Shown in pieces: positions 1-12,427 of a stretch of 64,000 nt of DNA. The notes beneath the pieces were generated by a model. That model was not told where the DNA came from. It made no database searches and worked only from the letters and a program-made list of their open reading frames with translations. Position 1 is the first letter of the stretch. Each line of letters starts with the position of its first letter. The position numbers and the translations under genes were made by a program. The DNA lies in contig BSBM01000423.1 of the NCBI GenBank assembly GCA_027924585.1, forward strand, positions 5,108,001 through 5,172,000, read 5' to 3'. Source of the DNA: Larix kaempferi (Eukaryota > Streptophyta > Pinopsida > Pinales > Pinaceae).

Positions 1-279
1 CATGGTAATGTATTTTCTTTGCTTATAGACCCTGGAGCTACTGAAAGTTTTATTTCCTTAAAAGTTGTAGAAAATAAGAAAATGATGGCATTAAGTCAAG
101 GTGATTTTGGTACTGTCGAGATGGCATCCGGTAGTGTCCAGAGTGTGGGTCTTAAGGTAGAGGACTGTGAAGTCGACCTAAGGGTATGTTCTTCTAGAAT
201 AGCCTTTTATGCTACGGAATTGGGCGCTTACGATCTAATCCTTAGAAGCACACTCGACGGTAATGGATTGGCGAAGTAA
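1..279 (+). pseudogene. gypsy retroviral-type aspartic protease (partial)
   Basis: This is the protease that would cleave the Gag-Pol polyprotein. The reading frame contains LIDPGATESFIS, which aligns with the usual LIDSGATHSFIS active-site loop of plant gypsy proteases. Here the motif is D-P-G (bases 28-36) instead of D-S/T-G, so the residue beside the catalytic aspartate is lost. A distal block YDLIL corresponds to the flap-side 'D-[VI]-I-L-G-M' region, and after it the frame slips into the next one, which continues as the linker to RT. The start is outside the window. Identification is firm; activity is unlikely. Confidence 0.8.
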
Positions 280-1255
280 GGAACTAACTTTCATCGACGA
301 TGAAGGTTACAAGAGGATGTTAACTGGGAAGAAAAAGAAGGTTTCTTTAAGAATGATATCAGCCATGCAGCTGAAGAAGAGCATGAGGAAAGGGTGTCAA
401 CTATATGCAGTGATTGCATTGAACAAAGAAGGAGATAAGGTAGAAGTGATTAATCATCCCTTGTTCTCAGAATTCATGGATGTGTTTCCTGACACATTAC
501 CTGGCCTACAGCCACAACGTGAACTTGTTTTAACCATAGAACTGAAACCTGGAACTGAGCCTATTGCTAGAACTCCTTACCGAATGTCGATACCGGAGTT
601 GAAGGAATTTCAAATCCAACTTCAAGAGTTGTTGGATTTAGGGTTGATCAGACCTAGTGTGTCCCCTTGGGGAGTACCTGTGATTTTTGTAAAGAAGAAG
701 GATGGATCTTGGCGCTTGTGCATTGACTACAATCAACTGAACAAGGAAACCATAAGAAATAGGTACCCCCCTCCTAGGATAGATGACCTCTTCGACCAGA
801 TGAAGGGTGCGATCTCTAGGATAGACCTGAGGTCATGCTATCACCAGTTAAGGATCAAGGATGAAGATATCCCCAAGATAGCTTTTAAGACTAGGTTTGG
901 ACAATATGAATTTGTCGTAGTACCTTTCGGCTTAACAAATGCACCCAGTGTATTTATGAACCTGATCAACAGTGTGTTTCGTCAGCACCTTGACAAGTTT
1001 GTACAAGTGTTCTTGGACAACATTTTGATTTATTCAAGAACACCAGAAGAGCATGAGGAACACCTGAGGATAGTTTTACAGTGTTTAAGAGAAAACCATC
1101 TGTATGGGAAATTATCAAAGCGCTCATTCTTCCAGAAAGAGATGCATTAACTTGGACACATCATATCCGGTGAAGGGATAGCTGTAGAACCAGCTAAGAT
1201 TGAAGCCATTTGGGATTGGACGGCACCCACCAACGTACATGAGGTATGAAGCTTT
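263..1255 (+). pseudogene. gypsy reverse transcriptase, YXDD changed to FLDN
   Basis: The reading frame carries the protease-RT linker ([14 protein letters not shown]), then the RT palm and fingers: [45 protein letters not shown]-like [24 protein letters not shown] and FLDNILIYS. The family motif is F/Y-L-D-D; here the second catalytic aspartate is asparagine (codon at 1019-1021, a G-to-A change), so polymerase activity is not expected. The frame stops at 1148-1150 (TAA) and again near 1247 (TGA), within the conserved stretch that leads to the connection domain. The related element at 61276 keeps FLDD. Confidence 0.88.
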
Positions 1256-1800
1256 ATGGGGCTCGCATGGTATTATAGACGTTTTGTGGAAGGCTTCTCT
1301 AGAGTAGCAGGACCTATTATTAAATTAGAAAAAAAGAATCGTCCTTTCATTTGGACTGAGAAATGTGAAGAGGCCTTCGCTAAGTTAAAAGAACTATTGA
1401 CTACGGCACCAATATTAAGAGTTCCCGATATGGATAAAGATTTCCTAGTGTGTACGGATGCTTCAAAGGATGGTGTTGGTTGTGTATTGATGCAAGATGG
1501 GAGAGTAATTGCGTACATGTCCAGAAGACTTAGGACGCATGAAGAGAACTATGCGACCCATGATATGGAGATGACTGCAGTGATGCATGCCCTAAGGTTA
1601 TGGAGACACTATCTAGTGGGGAGAAAGTTTGAGTTGAAGACTGACCATTGTGGGTTACAACACATCTTCACTCAAAGCGACCTCAATGCGAGACAAAGAA
1701 GATGGTCGGAGCTACTCGGCGAGTATGATTTCGACATTACTTATGTGAAGGGGACCTTAAACGAAGTGGCTGATGCACTTAGTCATAGACCTAGGATATT
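1256..1800 (+). pseudogene. gypsy RNase H domain
   Basis: RNase H would degrade the RNA strand of the RNA-DNA hybrid during reverse transcription. The open frame starts with the connection segment [11 protein letters not shown], then shows the RNase H acidic residues in order: [11 protein letters not shown] (Asp), HDMEMTAVMHAL (Glu), LKTDHCGLQ (Asp) and NEVADALS (terminal Asp). It is continuous with the downstream integrase, without an internal stop, to 2458. This makes it one of the better preserved domains in the window, although the polyprotein upstream is interrupted. Confidence 0.85.
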
Positions 1801-2815
1801 CTCCATCATACCTATGAAGACCAACTTAAGAGAAAAGATCCTGACACTACAACAGGAGGACACTTGGCATAATGAAGTAAAAGCTGAGTTGGAGAATGAG
1901 AAGATGAGGATACCCAAGTTTGAGGGGTACTCTTTGGACATGGATGGTTTATTACGGTATAACCGTCGCATATATGTCTCTGATAATGAAGAAATTCAAA
2001 GTTTGATACTATCAGAAGCTCGTAGAGTCGTTTACAGAGCACATCCCGGGATAAAGAAAATGTACGAAGATTTGAAACCCTTGTTCTTTTGGCATGGTAT
2101 GAAGAGGGATGTGGTAAGTTTTGTGGCGAAGTGTTTAGAGTGCCAGATGGTAAAGGTTGAACATCGACACCTGGCTGGATTGCTGCAACCACATGCAATC
2201 CCAGAATCAAAGTGGGAAGTTATTTCTATGGATTTTATAGTTGGTTTACCCTTAACCAACAAGAGACACGACACAATTTCTGTGGTCATTGACACTCTCA
2301 CCAAGAGTGCACATTTCCTACCGATTAAGAACACGTATCAAGCTCTAGAGATAGCCAAAGTTTTTATTAATGAGGTAGTGAGACTACATGGAATTTCGAA
2401 GAAGATTATTTCGGATCGAGGTTCAGTATTCACTGGAAGGTTCTGGACGAGCTTCTAACAGGCTCTTGGTACTCAACTTAACTTTAGCACTACCTACTAC
2501 CGTGAGACGGACGGACAAACGGAAAGGTTAAACTAGGTGTTATAGGAAATGCTAAGAATGTATGTAATGGATCAACAAAAGAAGTGGGAAGAATACCTAC
2601 CTTTGGTAGAATTCGCATACAACAACAGTTATCAGAGTTCCATTCAGATGGAACCATTTGAATTTCTCTATGGGAGACCTTGTACAACTCCCATAAGTTG
2701 GGATAGGCTGGAGGATAGGACATTACTTGGTCCTGAGATGATACAAGAGATGGAAGATCAGATGGTCACAATTCGTGCTCGATTGAGGGAAGCACAGGAT
2801 CGATAGAAGGGCTAT
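1801..2815 (+). pseudogene. gypsy integrase, HHCC and DDE core, interrupted
   Basis: The zinc-binding N-terminus is recognisable (YRAHPGIKKMYEDL, then CLECQMVK), but the first histidine of HHCC appears replaced by arginine (ARRVVYRAHPG; the element at 62809 has DHRAVYRAHPG). The catalytic core shows MDFIVGLP (first Asp), IISDRGSVF (second Asp) and TDGQTERL (Glu). The frame is broken at 2456-2458 (TAA) and by stops around 2533-2545, then reopens at 2549-2806 with the core's end and the linker. Integrase would insert the cDNA into the chromosome, leaving 5 bp target duplications. Confidence 0.85.
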
Positions 2816-3264
2816 GCAGATGCGCATAAGATTGATAGGAACTACAAGATTGGGGATAGGGTATTCCTATGGGTGAAACCAAAAAAGAGTTCTATAAAGT
2901 TTGGCAAGGGAGCCAAGTTGCCACCTAGGTTTGTAGGACCCCTTAGGATTTTGGAATAGATAGGACCGGTTTCCTATCGTCTTGACTTACAGTCATCATT
3001 AGATAGAATTCATAACGTATTTCATGTTTCTGTATTACGTCACTATGTTCCCGATAATTCACATGTCATTGATTGGAGAAATGTGCAGATAATAGACGAC
3101 GGGGCTGTGATGGCCGAGCCGACCCGGATTTTAGACCAGCGAACACAACAACTTAGGCACCATGTGATTGATCAAGTCGAGGTGCAGTGAGACAGCTATA
3201 GTCCAAGCTCTGCAACCTTAGAGGACGCAACTGAGATGCATCGTAGTTTTCCATTTTTACTCTG
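2816..3264 (+). pseudogene. integrase C-terminal GPY-like region and chromodomain-like tail
   Basis: In the frame continuing from the integrase core I read YKIGDRVFLWV, then PPRFVGPLRIL (GPY/F-type module), then HNVFHVSVLRHYVPD, the usual join to the tail. The last part (about 3118-3264) contains ILDQRTQQLRHH and ATLEDATEMHRSFPFL, which matches the end of plant chromovirus chromodomains (ATWE-x-x-D-M-R-x-x-x-P-x-L). In-frame stops occur near 2804, 2957 and 3188. Such tails are thought to steer insertion toward heterochromatin. The polyprotein ends just before the polypurine tract. Confidence 0.75.
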
Positions 3265-3284
3265 AACTTTGGGACGAAGTTTTA

Positions 3285-3300
3285 AATAACTAGGGGTGTA
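3285..3300 (+). promoter_or_regulatory. degraded polypurine tract before 3' LTR
   Basis: The sequence TAGGGGTGTA sits immediately before the LTR start TGTAGTGCCC at 3301. The minus-strand element at 23669 has a closely similar arrangement (AAGAGGGGGTGTA before TGTAATGCCC), which supports both calls. It would prime plus-strand DNA synthesis. Confidence 0.6.
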
Positions 3301-4412
3301 TGTAGTGCCCCTAGACTATTGTAGACATTGAGGGCACCTGTTGAGTGACCCGACCGACTAAAACGTTAATAAAATAACCCTTTGATTTTATTTTTGAGTA
3401 TGAGTATCTGAACAACAGGTGTATATGAATGATCACCTGTGTTTAACGATTAACTATGATTATGGAAAATACGCTTAAGAATGTTGCTTAATGACTAGCT
3501 ATACGGTTGAATATATGATGAGAACAAAGAAAGTAATTATCAACGAAATGCATATTTAATTAGATGAATGAGCAATGTTTGAGTAAACTGTAAATGTTTA
3601 ACAGTAGCAGATTTATGAATCAGATGATAATTATTGAGGACGGTACTACTAATAATTTTGTTTGTGAGAAGTGTGTGTAGAAGCAGGTGAAACGATTCAC
3701 CGACGGACACACAAAGGAATATGAAGGGTTGTAGAGTACAGGTAAATCACACACAGGGAGAGCGACGACGATGTCAACTTCCGATGGAATACCACGCTGA
3801 GTAGATAAGCACCGATCTGCTTGCTCAAGAGGAAACCGTGAGGGCATACAAAGTGGGCCACGATGGAGCTGGTCACGTACGAGTTGGGGGGCGCGCAGTG
3901 AGAACGGACTAACTCCTCAATGCCATTAGTCCCTAATAGCGTGTAGACTGAGGATGGAAGGTAACGGTTCCTGAAATCCCTACATGAAGTTCCCGCAAGT
4001 CAAAACCGACGAATGATGGCAGAAGGGCCCGACGGTGCAGTACCCTGCCGAGAACGAAAAGAATGGATGCAAGGACCCAATTATGCAGTACCTTGCCGAG
4101 GAATGAAAACTATGGATGACTAGACCCGACGGAGTGGTGCCATGTCAGGAAAAGAAACTAAAAGAATGGGGAATCCCAACGGCGCAGCACCGGGGTCCTA
4201 GTCAATTTTGATTATTAAACTTAACTACATAAAAACATGTAAGATTACACCTAGATCATTACTTAGAAAATGCATAAGAATACTTAAAACTTTTGCTCTT
4301 AGATGATTATTTTGGCTTTTTAATAATATTGTTTGATTTAGGCATTTGCACATGAGTTATTGTATTTAGAGCATTTAAATATTATAAACCATTGTTTATG
4401 AGCAAAAGAAAT
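3301..4412 (+). repeat. LTR copy A (5' part only)
   Basis: This starts TGTAGTGCCCCTAGAC and matches copies B (4413) and C (8294). It holds the GC-rich U3 module (about 3680-4010) and the downstream AT-rich part, but stops at GAGCAAAAGAAAT, where copy B begins. In copy C the same place continues AGAATCCTAAGC, so A is cut before the TATA box and the 5' leader. This is either a recombination junction or a target duplicated at GAAAT; I could not find the resumed half. Confidence 0.8.
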
Positions 4413-7400
4413 TGTAGTGCCCCTAGACTATTGTAGACATTGAGGACACCTGTTGAGTGACCCGACCGATTGACACACTAGTAAAATAACCTTTTGACCT
4501 TATTTTTTTGAGTATGTGTATCTGAACTGTTGGTGTAGGTGAATGACTACATATGTTTAACGATTAGCTATGATCATGAAAAATATGGTTAAAAATGATG
4601 CTTAACGACTAGTTGTACAATTAATTATGTGATGACAACAAAGAAAGTATAGTTAGATGAATGAGCAATGTTTGAATAAATCATAAATGTTTAACGGTAG
4701 CAGATTCAGGAATCAAATGATGATTATTGAGGACACTACTACTAATAACTTGTTGTGTGAAGTGTGTGTAGAAACAGGTGAAACAATTCATCGACGGACA
4801 CACAAAGGAATATGAAGGGTCGTAGAGTATGGGTAAATCACACACAGGGAGAGCGATGACGATGTCGACTTCCAACGGAATACCACACTGGGCAGATAAG
4901 CACTGATCTGCTTGCTCAAGATGAAAGTGTGAGGGCATACAAGGTCATGTACGGACTCACTCCTCAACGCCATTAGTCCCTAATAGCGTGTAGACAGAGG
5001 ATGGAAGGTTACGGTTCCTGAAATCCCTACATGAAGTTCCCGCAAGTCAAAATGGACGAATGATGGTAGAAGGGACCGACAGTGCAGTGCCCTGCCGAGA
5101 ACAGAAAGAATGGACGCAAGGACCCAACGATGCGGTACCTTGCCAAGGAATGAAAACTAAGGATGACAGGACTCGACGGAGTGGTGCCATGTCAGGAAAA
5201 GAGACTAAAAGAATGGGAAATCCCAACGGCGCGGCACTAGGATCCTAGTGAATGTGATTGTTTAACTAAACTGCATGAAAACATGTAAAATTACACCTAG
5301 ATCATTTCATAGAAAATGCATAAGAATACCTGAAACATTTGCTCTTATTTGATTATTTTGGCTTTTTAAATAATATTATTGAGTTAGGCATTTGCACATG
5401 AATTATTTTTTTATCTAGAGCATTTCTTCTTTTTAAAATATTATAAACCATTGTTTAGGAGCAAAGTAGAATCTTAAGCTTGGATACCTAGTTAACAAAA
5501 ATCTAGGAGGTAAATAAAGTATCTGGGGGATAGACTTAACCAAACCTAGGGATATTGGTGCATCTCCTAGAAAAGCTGACACTTGGATAGGTGAGTCTTT
5601 ATATTTAGAATTTAAAAATAATTAAAGAATTATGCATGAAGCGACATGTGTCGCATGAGATTTTCCTTTATAAGGAAGACATTGGGAAAGGGGAAGGGAC
5701 CCAGAATCTGGACGATTGTTGTAATTTCTTAATTGCCTCTAGACTTGCTAGATAAAGGATTTGGATGGAAGTCTTGGTGGGTGGGAATCCCAAGCTAGAT
5801 TTCTAAAATACACGTGTGAACTCTACGACCCGATTAGCTCGGGGGTCTGGAAGGAAGTAGAGTACTTCCAAAGTGGTTGGTTGGTTTAACCGAGGTGTCC
5901 GTTAGTGTTCCTGTTCGTCGGCGAATTGTAAAGACAGGGGAATCGGATCGAAGAACCATCAAATTCGGCTCTTCGTCAACTATAGAATCTTTCATCCGGA
6001 CAGGTGAATTTTGTGTATTTAAATTCGTTTATGTTGAAGTATTCAATATCTGAGTTCTAGAGATTTATATCAATTTAATTGTTGAACGGTTTAGTGATCT
6101 AGACTTTATGGAATTACATATTTCTGCCTATTCTGTTAGATAAGTCTTTTTTTTCTTCTGTTAAACGAATTCATATCTGAGTTCTAGAAGTCGGTATCAA
6201 TTTATTCTGTTGAATGTTCTAGTACCCAACCCGCATAAACGTATATTTGCTTATTGTAAATGATTTAGTAATGAAAACCGTATGGATTGCGTATTAATGA
6301 TTAAATACAGACCCCATTGTTTGAATCTAATAAGATATCTATCCTCAAATATATTGTCATCATTAAGATTTGTAAACTATGATATTATCGATTTAATTTA
6401 TTCTGGCCTTTAAGTTGCTTCCCTGCGCCAAACTGAAACCCGATCTTGCATCTTGGTTAATGAATGGTAATGGTCATGGGTATGAGTTATGTCCCCCAGA
6501 TCTGAGCATGCACAGGTCTATATATCTGTTAGCATGCCTGTACAATCAGGGCATCCGGGTCGATCCTACTACTATTTTAATCGGTAGCGAGGATCAAAAC
6601 CGAAAAGGAGGATTTATCCCCCAAGAAGGGTGATTATCCCTGGGCACTGTTGTATAAACACAAACTATATTTTTCTACAATTTATAGTATTTTCTTTGAT
6701 TCTGTTTCATTAAAAATTTATGTGTACATCCCTCTACCGAGAACTAATCCAGACTCCTGTTGTCTATGTCTATTCTCTGCTCTCTGAGAATAGTTTGATC
6801 TAGATTCTTTAATAATGACACGATCGGCAACATCCTGAGTCTGTGCCTTGCCCCAAATATCGATTTTTACCACGAAATCTACTCCAATCGAACCACTCTT
6901 GTCTAAAGCTCCTCCATCTAATCTTTAGCACTAAACGGCTAGTTGGTAAATCTCCCACGTAATTTTGAAGTGCCAAGACATCCATTGAATTGGATCCTCC
7001 TATGTCGGTTAAGCTTAGACTCCATTACTATGTTATCTCTGCTTTGCGTAGTTGATGACACCTTACCATGACCTAGCAACTTTCTCAGCTACCTTGAACA
7101 GTCGGCAACTCCAGCTTGATTGTTACTGTGAACCTCTTGGAACAAGAGGCCAACTGGGGATTTTATGCCACCTGCCCCAACACCTTTAACGAACTTGTGT
7201 CTGCTTTCGAGATTCTCGGTAAGTATACGTATCTACTATAAACTTAACCATCACAGAGAAGTGGAATTGGATGGAATCCCTCTCTGCTACCTGTTGAGAG
7301 ACTGTAGCCAACACTTGCTTACTCACCATAACATTTAAAACTATAAAAAAAAAATCTATCTCATGTACACATTCTGAAATGATCCTTTAGGTTATTGGAT

Positions 7401-8293
7401 AGCTTCATTTTATTTTATGACAAGGTTGCTACCCTTCGTTCAAGGGACATATTAAATTGTTGGTGAAGTATTAAAAGGCTGAAGCATGGCCATCTCCAGA
7501 ACATATTTGTTTGATAGAAGGCATGGGCCGCGAACCATGTATTTTGACCCAAAACTATACTATCGAGCTTATCCATTGCTTTTTTATAATCTGTGACCAT
7601 TTGGGATTTCGGGCTTCTTCTGCTTATATATTATTTTATGCAATAAGAACTTCATTCTATTAATTATGATTCCTTCCCAAGGCAATCACTAGATCGGATT
7701 CGACCGTCATTAGATATCCTGGTGACAAGTTACAGATATCTGAATATAGTTAACCTCTGTCCAATAGAAAAATATACGTTTGGTAATAAAAGTATATTCT
7801 CCATTTAGTAAATAATGAATTCCTTCACGATTGTTAGTTTATGTATGATTGATTTTGTAAAGCTTTATTTATAAATTTTCAAACTAATATCTTTCGAAAA
7901 TTTTGTAATGGTCTTATATCTAATAATGATCCATTAGAGATTATTTGTATTAAATCACTGAAAGTTTAAATTCTTATTTAAAAAATAGGGCATTGTTTAA
8001 GTTCGACATAGACAATGAAAAGAAAAGATGAGGTAGCATATGGATTATCAAATTAGATATGAAGTGTTTTTATATACTTGTGCCTTAAAAGGAAAAAGTC
8101 TTATTACGTTCAAATTCTTTATTTAAAATTTGTATTGATACAAATGAATAATAGTTACTTTATGCGTAGAGAAAATATATATTAAATTTCAAATGAATTA
8201 CTTTTATTGAAGGTTACATGTGTAGTCACTTATATGTGGAATATATGAATGTTTATTTTAAAGAATGTAAATGAATTATTTACACTAGATGAT
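4413..8293 (+). repeat. LTR copy B (U3, TATA box, leader, long U5)
   Basis: This begins with the same TGTAGTGCCCC end as copy A. It includes the U3 module (about 4790-5050), a TATA box at 5666, a conserved leader block (about 5760-5940) and then more than 2 kb of U5-like sequence with no gene. Short reading frames here (for example 6415-6633) resemble nothing I recognise. No CA terminus is visible before copy C starts abruptly at about 8294 inside its U3, so the right end is a truncation or recombination point. Confidence 0.7.
5666..5675 (+). promoter_or_regulatory. LTR TATA box, copy B
   Basis: CTTTATAAGG lies between the U3 module and the conserved leader. The surrounding block GCATGAAGCGACATG...TTTTCC is shared with copy C and, more loosely, with the giant LTRs (GCATGAACAGACACATGG...TTTTTCC before TATATAAA), so this is a conserved LTR core promoter. 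Confidence 0.7.
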
Positions 8294-9173
8294 AGTAGTA
8301 GAGTACGGGTAAATCACACATAGGGAGAGCAACGACGATGTCGAATTCCGATGGATAACTAAGCAGATAAGCACTCATCCACTTGCTCAAGAGGAAAGCG
8401 TGAGGGCATACAAAGTGGACCACGACGGAGCTAGTCACATACGAGTTGGGGGGCATGCAGTGAGAACAGACTCACTCCTCAAATCCATTAGTCCCTAATA
8501 GCGTGTAGACGGAGGATGGAAGGTAACGGTTCCTGAAATCCCTACATGGAGTTCCTACAAGTCAAAATGGACAAATGATGGCAGAAGGGCCTGACGGTAC
8601 GACACCCTGCCGAGAATGGAAAGAATGGACGCAAGGACCCGACGATGTGGTACCTTGCCGAGGAATGAAAACTATGGATGGCTGGACCCAACAGAGTGGT
8701 GCCATGTCAAAAAAAGAAACTAAAAGAACAGGGAATCCCAACGGCACGGCACCAAGGTCCGAGTGAATTTTGATTATTAAACTTAACTGCATAAAACCAT
8801 GTAAGATTACATGTAGATCATTACTTAGAAAATGCATAAGAATACTTAAAACTTTTGCTCTTAGATGATTATTTTGGCTTTTTAATAATATTGTTCAATT
8901 TAGGCATTTGCACATGAGTTATTTTATTTAGAGCATTTAAATATTATAAACCATTGTTTAGGAGCAAAAGAAATAGAATCCTAAGCTTGGACACCTAGTC
9001 AACAAAAATCTAGGAGATAAATAAAATATTTGGGGGACAAACTTGAGCAAACTTAGGGATATTTGTGCATCTCCTAGAAAAGCTGACACTTGGATGGGTG
9101 AGTGTTTTTATTTAGAATTTAAAAATAAATAAATAATTATGCATGAAGCGACATGTGTCACATGAGATTTTCC

Positions 9174-9181
9174 TTTATAAA
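9174..9181 (+). promoter_or_regulatory. LTR TATA box, copy C
   Basis: TTTATAAA lies in the same context as copy B (ATTTTCC before it, GAAGACTTTGGGAA after it). Confidence 0.7.
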
Positions 9182-12100
9182 GAAGACTTTGGGAAGGGGA
9201 AACGGACCCACAAGCTAGATGATTGTCGTAATTCCTTAATTGCCTCAAGACTTGCTGCTAAAGGGTTTGGCGGGAAATCCTGGTGGGGGGGGAGCCCAAA
9301 TTGGATTTCTGAAATACGTGTGTGAACTCTATGGCCCGACTAGCTCAGGGGTTTGGAAGGAAGAAGAATACTTCCAGAGTGGTTGGGTGGCTAACCGAGG
9401 TGTCCTTCACTGACCGTGGTGATCGGCGACAGATTTGGAGTTGCGGCAACGAGGAGATTCACTTTCCTATCGGAGCTGCCACTGTTTCAGGTTCATATAT
9501 TTTTTCGATTTTTATGCATTTATAATTCTGTTGATTGAGTTCGTGAAATGAAGATTTTTGTAAATTTCTGAAGTTATTTTATTTTATACAATGAGAACTA
9601 AAGAGAGTTGAATTCCTGTTGCAATGACGGAACTTTAGCTATATGTAGACAATATTTTTTTATTTGAAACAGTGAGATCTGCCATTATTGCAGGCTTGAA
9701 TTATTATTTCATTTTTTTTTGTTTTAATTCGAACATTCGCTCCCTTCGGAATTCGATTTTCTGAGAATACATCTGTATTATTCCTACATGAATAATAGGG
9801 AGTTATGTTGGAATTTCACTACACATCGAGATCAAAACCGACTCTGTATTCTTCTCTTACAGTGTTCGGTACATTCATGTGCAAAACGACCCCTGGAAAT
9901 AGATCTCCCAAGTTTAAATAATTTTATGCTACAGCGATCAAATTTCTTTATTATAGTGTAAATTACAAATCGATCCTTATCAATTTCTTTGAGGTCAGTT
10001 TCTTTACACAGATCGATCATCTCTTTGATTGTACCGTGGATAAATTGTTAGTATACAGATCAAAGGTGTTGATTTTACAGTGGTCAATTTGAAGACTTGC
10101 GGATCCACTCTTGAACTCAGAAATCGATTTTATTACATGGGTCGATACTCGAATCATAAGTCTAATTTATTGTGTAAATCAACTTCTGAAACTAATTACC
10201 TGTGTTGATCTTCCCTTTTTCGTTGGTCAATGTCGGTGTGAATACCCAGAACCAGTCACTCATGCGTATGTTTCCTAATTGTTTTTGGTAGGGAATGCGC
10301 TGTATTACAGCGCTGTAAATTTTGGTGATCCCCTAGTTTTAGTAGTTGTTTTATTTGATAGTTTTCTTAAGCCAAAAGCCATTCAAGCTATTATCTTTAT
10401 CTAAAGCTCGCTGAAATGGATCAATGCGATTATATCTCAGTTGAGTATGTGGGTTTTGAAATTATCTTATCTCTGTTTATTGCTATTCTCCTTCTGAATT
10501 CAAGCAGTCAGACTTCCATCGTATTCTAAACCCCGTGAGAGATCTCGAAGGATACGCCGAGATCAATCTATGTTCATACATTTATTTATACTTTTTTTAT
10601 TTGTTGTGGGAACGTTGTGAGCATCAAATCGAGCTCTGTTCCATTGTCTATTTATATTAACTCTGTAAAATTAATATGATGTATTTCCTGGGTCACCGAA
10701 TGCCTTGCATTGACTGATTAAGTATTTAAATTGAACCTCCTTTCTGAGAAGATAGTTTCTGTTTTGGTTATTTAAATCATTTCACTAGATCACAAATAAA
10801 AGATATATGTATTGTAGATCTTAATTATCTATGTTATCGAATTATTCCATTGGAGCACAGGAAAATTACATTGTATGCCGTATTCATTCGGGATATTTAG
10901 CTTTGTTCCTGGGATCACAATAAGTGAAACCACAGAGGCACTATTCCTCCTACCAATTCACAAGAAAGAGTAGTTTCATGTCCAAGCCATTCAAAAGTTG
11001 AGTTAAGTTAGTTTTTTTTTGTTCAGCCAGTTAATGTCTGTAGTCGATTGGTAATTGCTCCAACGAGTTTCGATCTCAGACCTGTCGTTACCTTCTGTGT
11101 TGAATGTCATTGCCTCAGATATGTTTGATACCGTTTTCCCTGTCATGTAAACACTTGGTCGAATTTAATCGAGTTATGACCTTTACTGTCACTCGTTTCT
11201 TCTTTTTAATCTAACTTGACGAGTTGTTGCACCTAGTTGATTTTGGGTGAGCCCCATTCCGTAATTTATGCTGTAATAACCTTAACTTCATCCTTGTGTC
11301 CATGCGAAGTAAACCTGCGGTTGAAAACTAACATCTGAGTTTATTTATTCCTCTAGTCTGATCCGTAATAAGTTGAACAAGGGAAGATCAATGGTTGCGG
11401 CGAATTCCAAGTATGAGATCCCATCTTTCCCAGCCTCGGATCCGATCGCCAGGAAATGTGCACAAGTGTCGATTTGTGAATGCTTGGGTATCATAATTTT
11501 GTTTACATATCGAGATGTCTAGTTTCATTGCATATAAAATTACAATATTTTAGTCTTTATATTATCTTTTGCATGAAAACGAATCTAGATGTTGTTTAGT
11601 AATTATATAAATTAATTAATGTATATTTTATGAATTAAGGGTGAATATGGTGTCCTGATCTTTTCCCTTGATACGTGGTGAATGTTTAGTTACTCATGAA
11701 AAATGGATATTTGTAAATGTCAATTAACCTATTGTTATTTATTAGTTAAAAAGAGATACGAATAACGTTCAATAATTGTTTAGACAAATAGAATTAACCT
11801 ATTTCCTTATGTAATTTCGATAATGGTAAGTATTAAATCTTATACATTGTTGATACACCCCAATTAACAAATAAGGAATAGATATTGAGTTCCATTATTC
11901 ATAAGACTAGTATGTAGATGTTATATCCCTTCTTAAGGATCGCCTTTGTCGTGTAAACACTTGTTTCGTTATGTAAAGTAATCTTGGTATAGGTAGTTAA
12001 TGGTTTATTAATGATATTTCCGTATCAGTTAACAAAGATGTGATTTATGCATGTAAACTTTTTAAAGTAGTTTGTGATGATTTACTCTTTTATGTAGATT

Positions 12101-12190
12101 ACTATGTAAACTAAATGGTGGCTCTTAATATTGTTAATTTTTGTTCATTATTATTTACTACATGATGGTCATGATTGTGAGGAAGCACAG

Positions 12191-12266
12191 AAGTTAGATA
12201 GAGTTAAGTTGTATACATCTCACTTCCTAAGTTAGATAGAGTTAAGTTGTATACATCTCACTTCCT
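12191..12266 (+). repeat. 38 bp direct tandem duplication
   Basis: Two exact head-to-tail copies of a 38 bp unit starting AAGTTAGATAGAGTTAAG lie at 12191-12228 and 12229-12266, inside the U5-like part of LTR copy C. Their identity suggests a recent slippage or duplication event. Confidence 0.9.
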
Positions 12267-12427
12267 CTTGTAAGTCTTGCCATTTGGTTCACTTATGGAT
12301 AATCATAATATTATCACCTTATCATGAGTTTTACATAGATACTTTACCTTGACATACGTTTGGCTAGTTTTGTTCTTAAGTATAAAAATAAAAATAATAA
12401 AATCGTCTGAATCGAACGGGTTCTACA

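Larger units (their letters stand above)
1..12427 (+). mobile_element. Ty3/gypsy chromovirus, 3' half plus composite giant LTR
   Basis: The domain order protease, reverse transcriptase, RNase H, integrase, C-terminal chromodomain-like tail is that of Ty3/gypsy chromoviruses (Tekay/Del-like by the style of the integrase and tail). Gag and the 5' LTR lie outside the window. A short purine-rich tract leads into an LTR beginning TGTAGTGCCCC at 3301. That LTR is not simple: its 5' part occurs three times in tandem (from 3301, 4413 and 8294). The right limit at 12427 is tentative and rests on a TTCTACA end resembling the ACCCTACA end of the related LTR at 60765. Several in-frame stops and lost catalytic residues make the element inactive. 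Confidence 0.8.
8294..12427 (+). repeat. LTR copy C (5'-truncated)
   Basis: Homology to copies A and B starts abruptly at GTAGAGTACGGGTAAATC and then runs through the U3 module (8300-8570), a TATA box (9174), the leader (9265-9425) and about 2.9 kb of U5-like AT-rich sequence without a gene. The proposed end at 12427 follows an A/T-rich tract and reads GAACGGGTTCTACA, like the ACGAACCCTACA end of the giant LTR at 60765. Combining the 5' part of B with the 3' part of C gives an LTR of about 4.5 kb, matching the size of its relative at 56179. Confidence 0.6.

Noticed and set aside
4408-4412. GAAAT before LTR copy B as a target-site duplication
   Set aside because: The interrupted copy A should resume after B with GAAATAGAATCC, but the only such sequence (8970) lies inside copy C, which is uninterrupted there.
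6415-6633. 72-codon frame as a possible gene
   Set aside because: It sits in the U5 of LTR copy B and is not kept in copy C.
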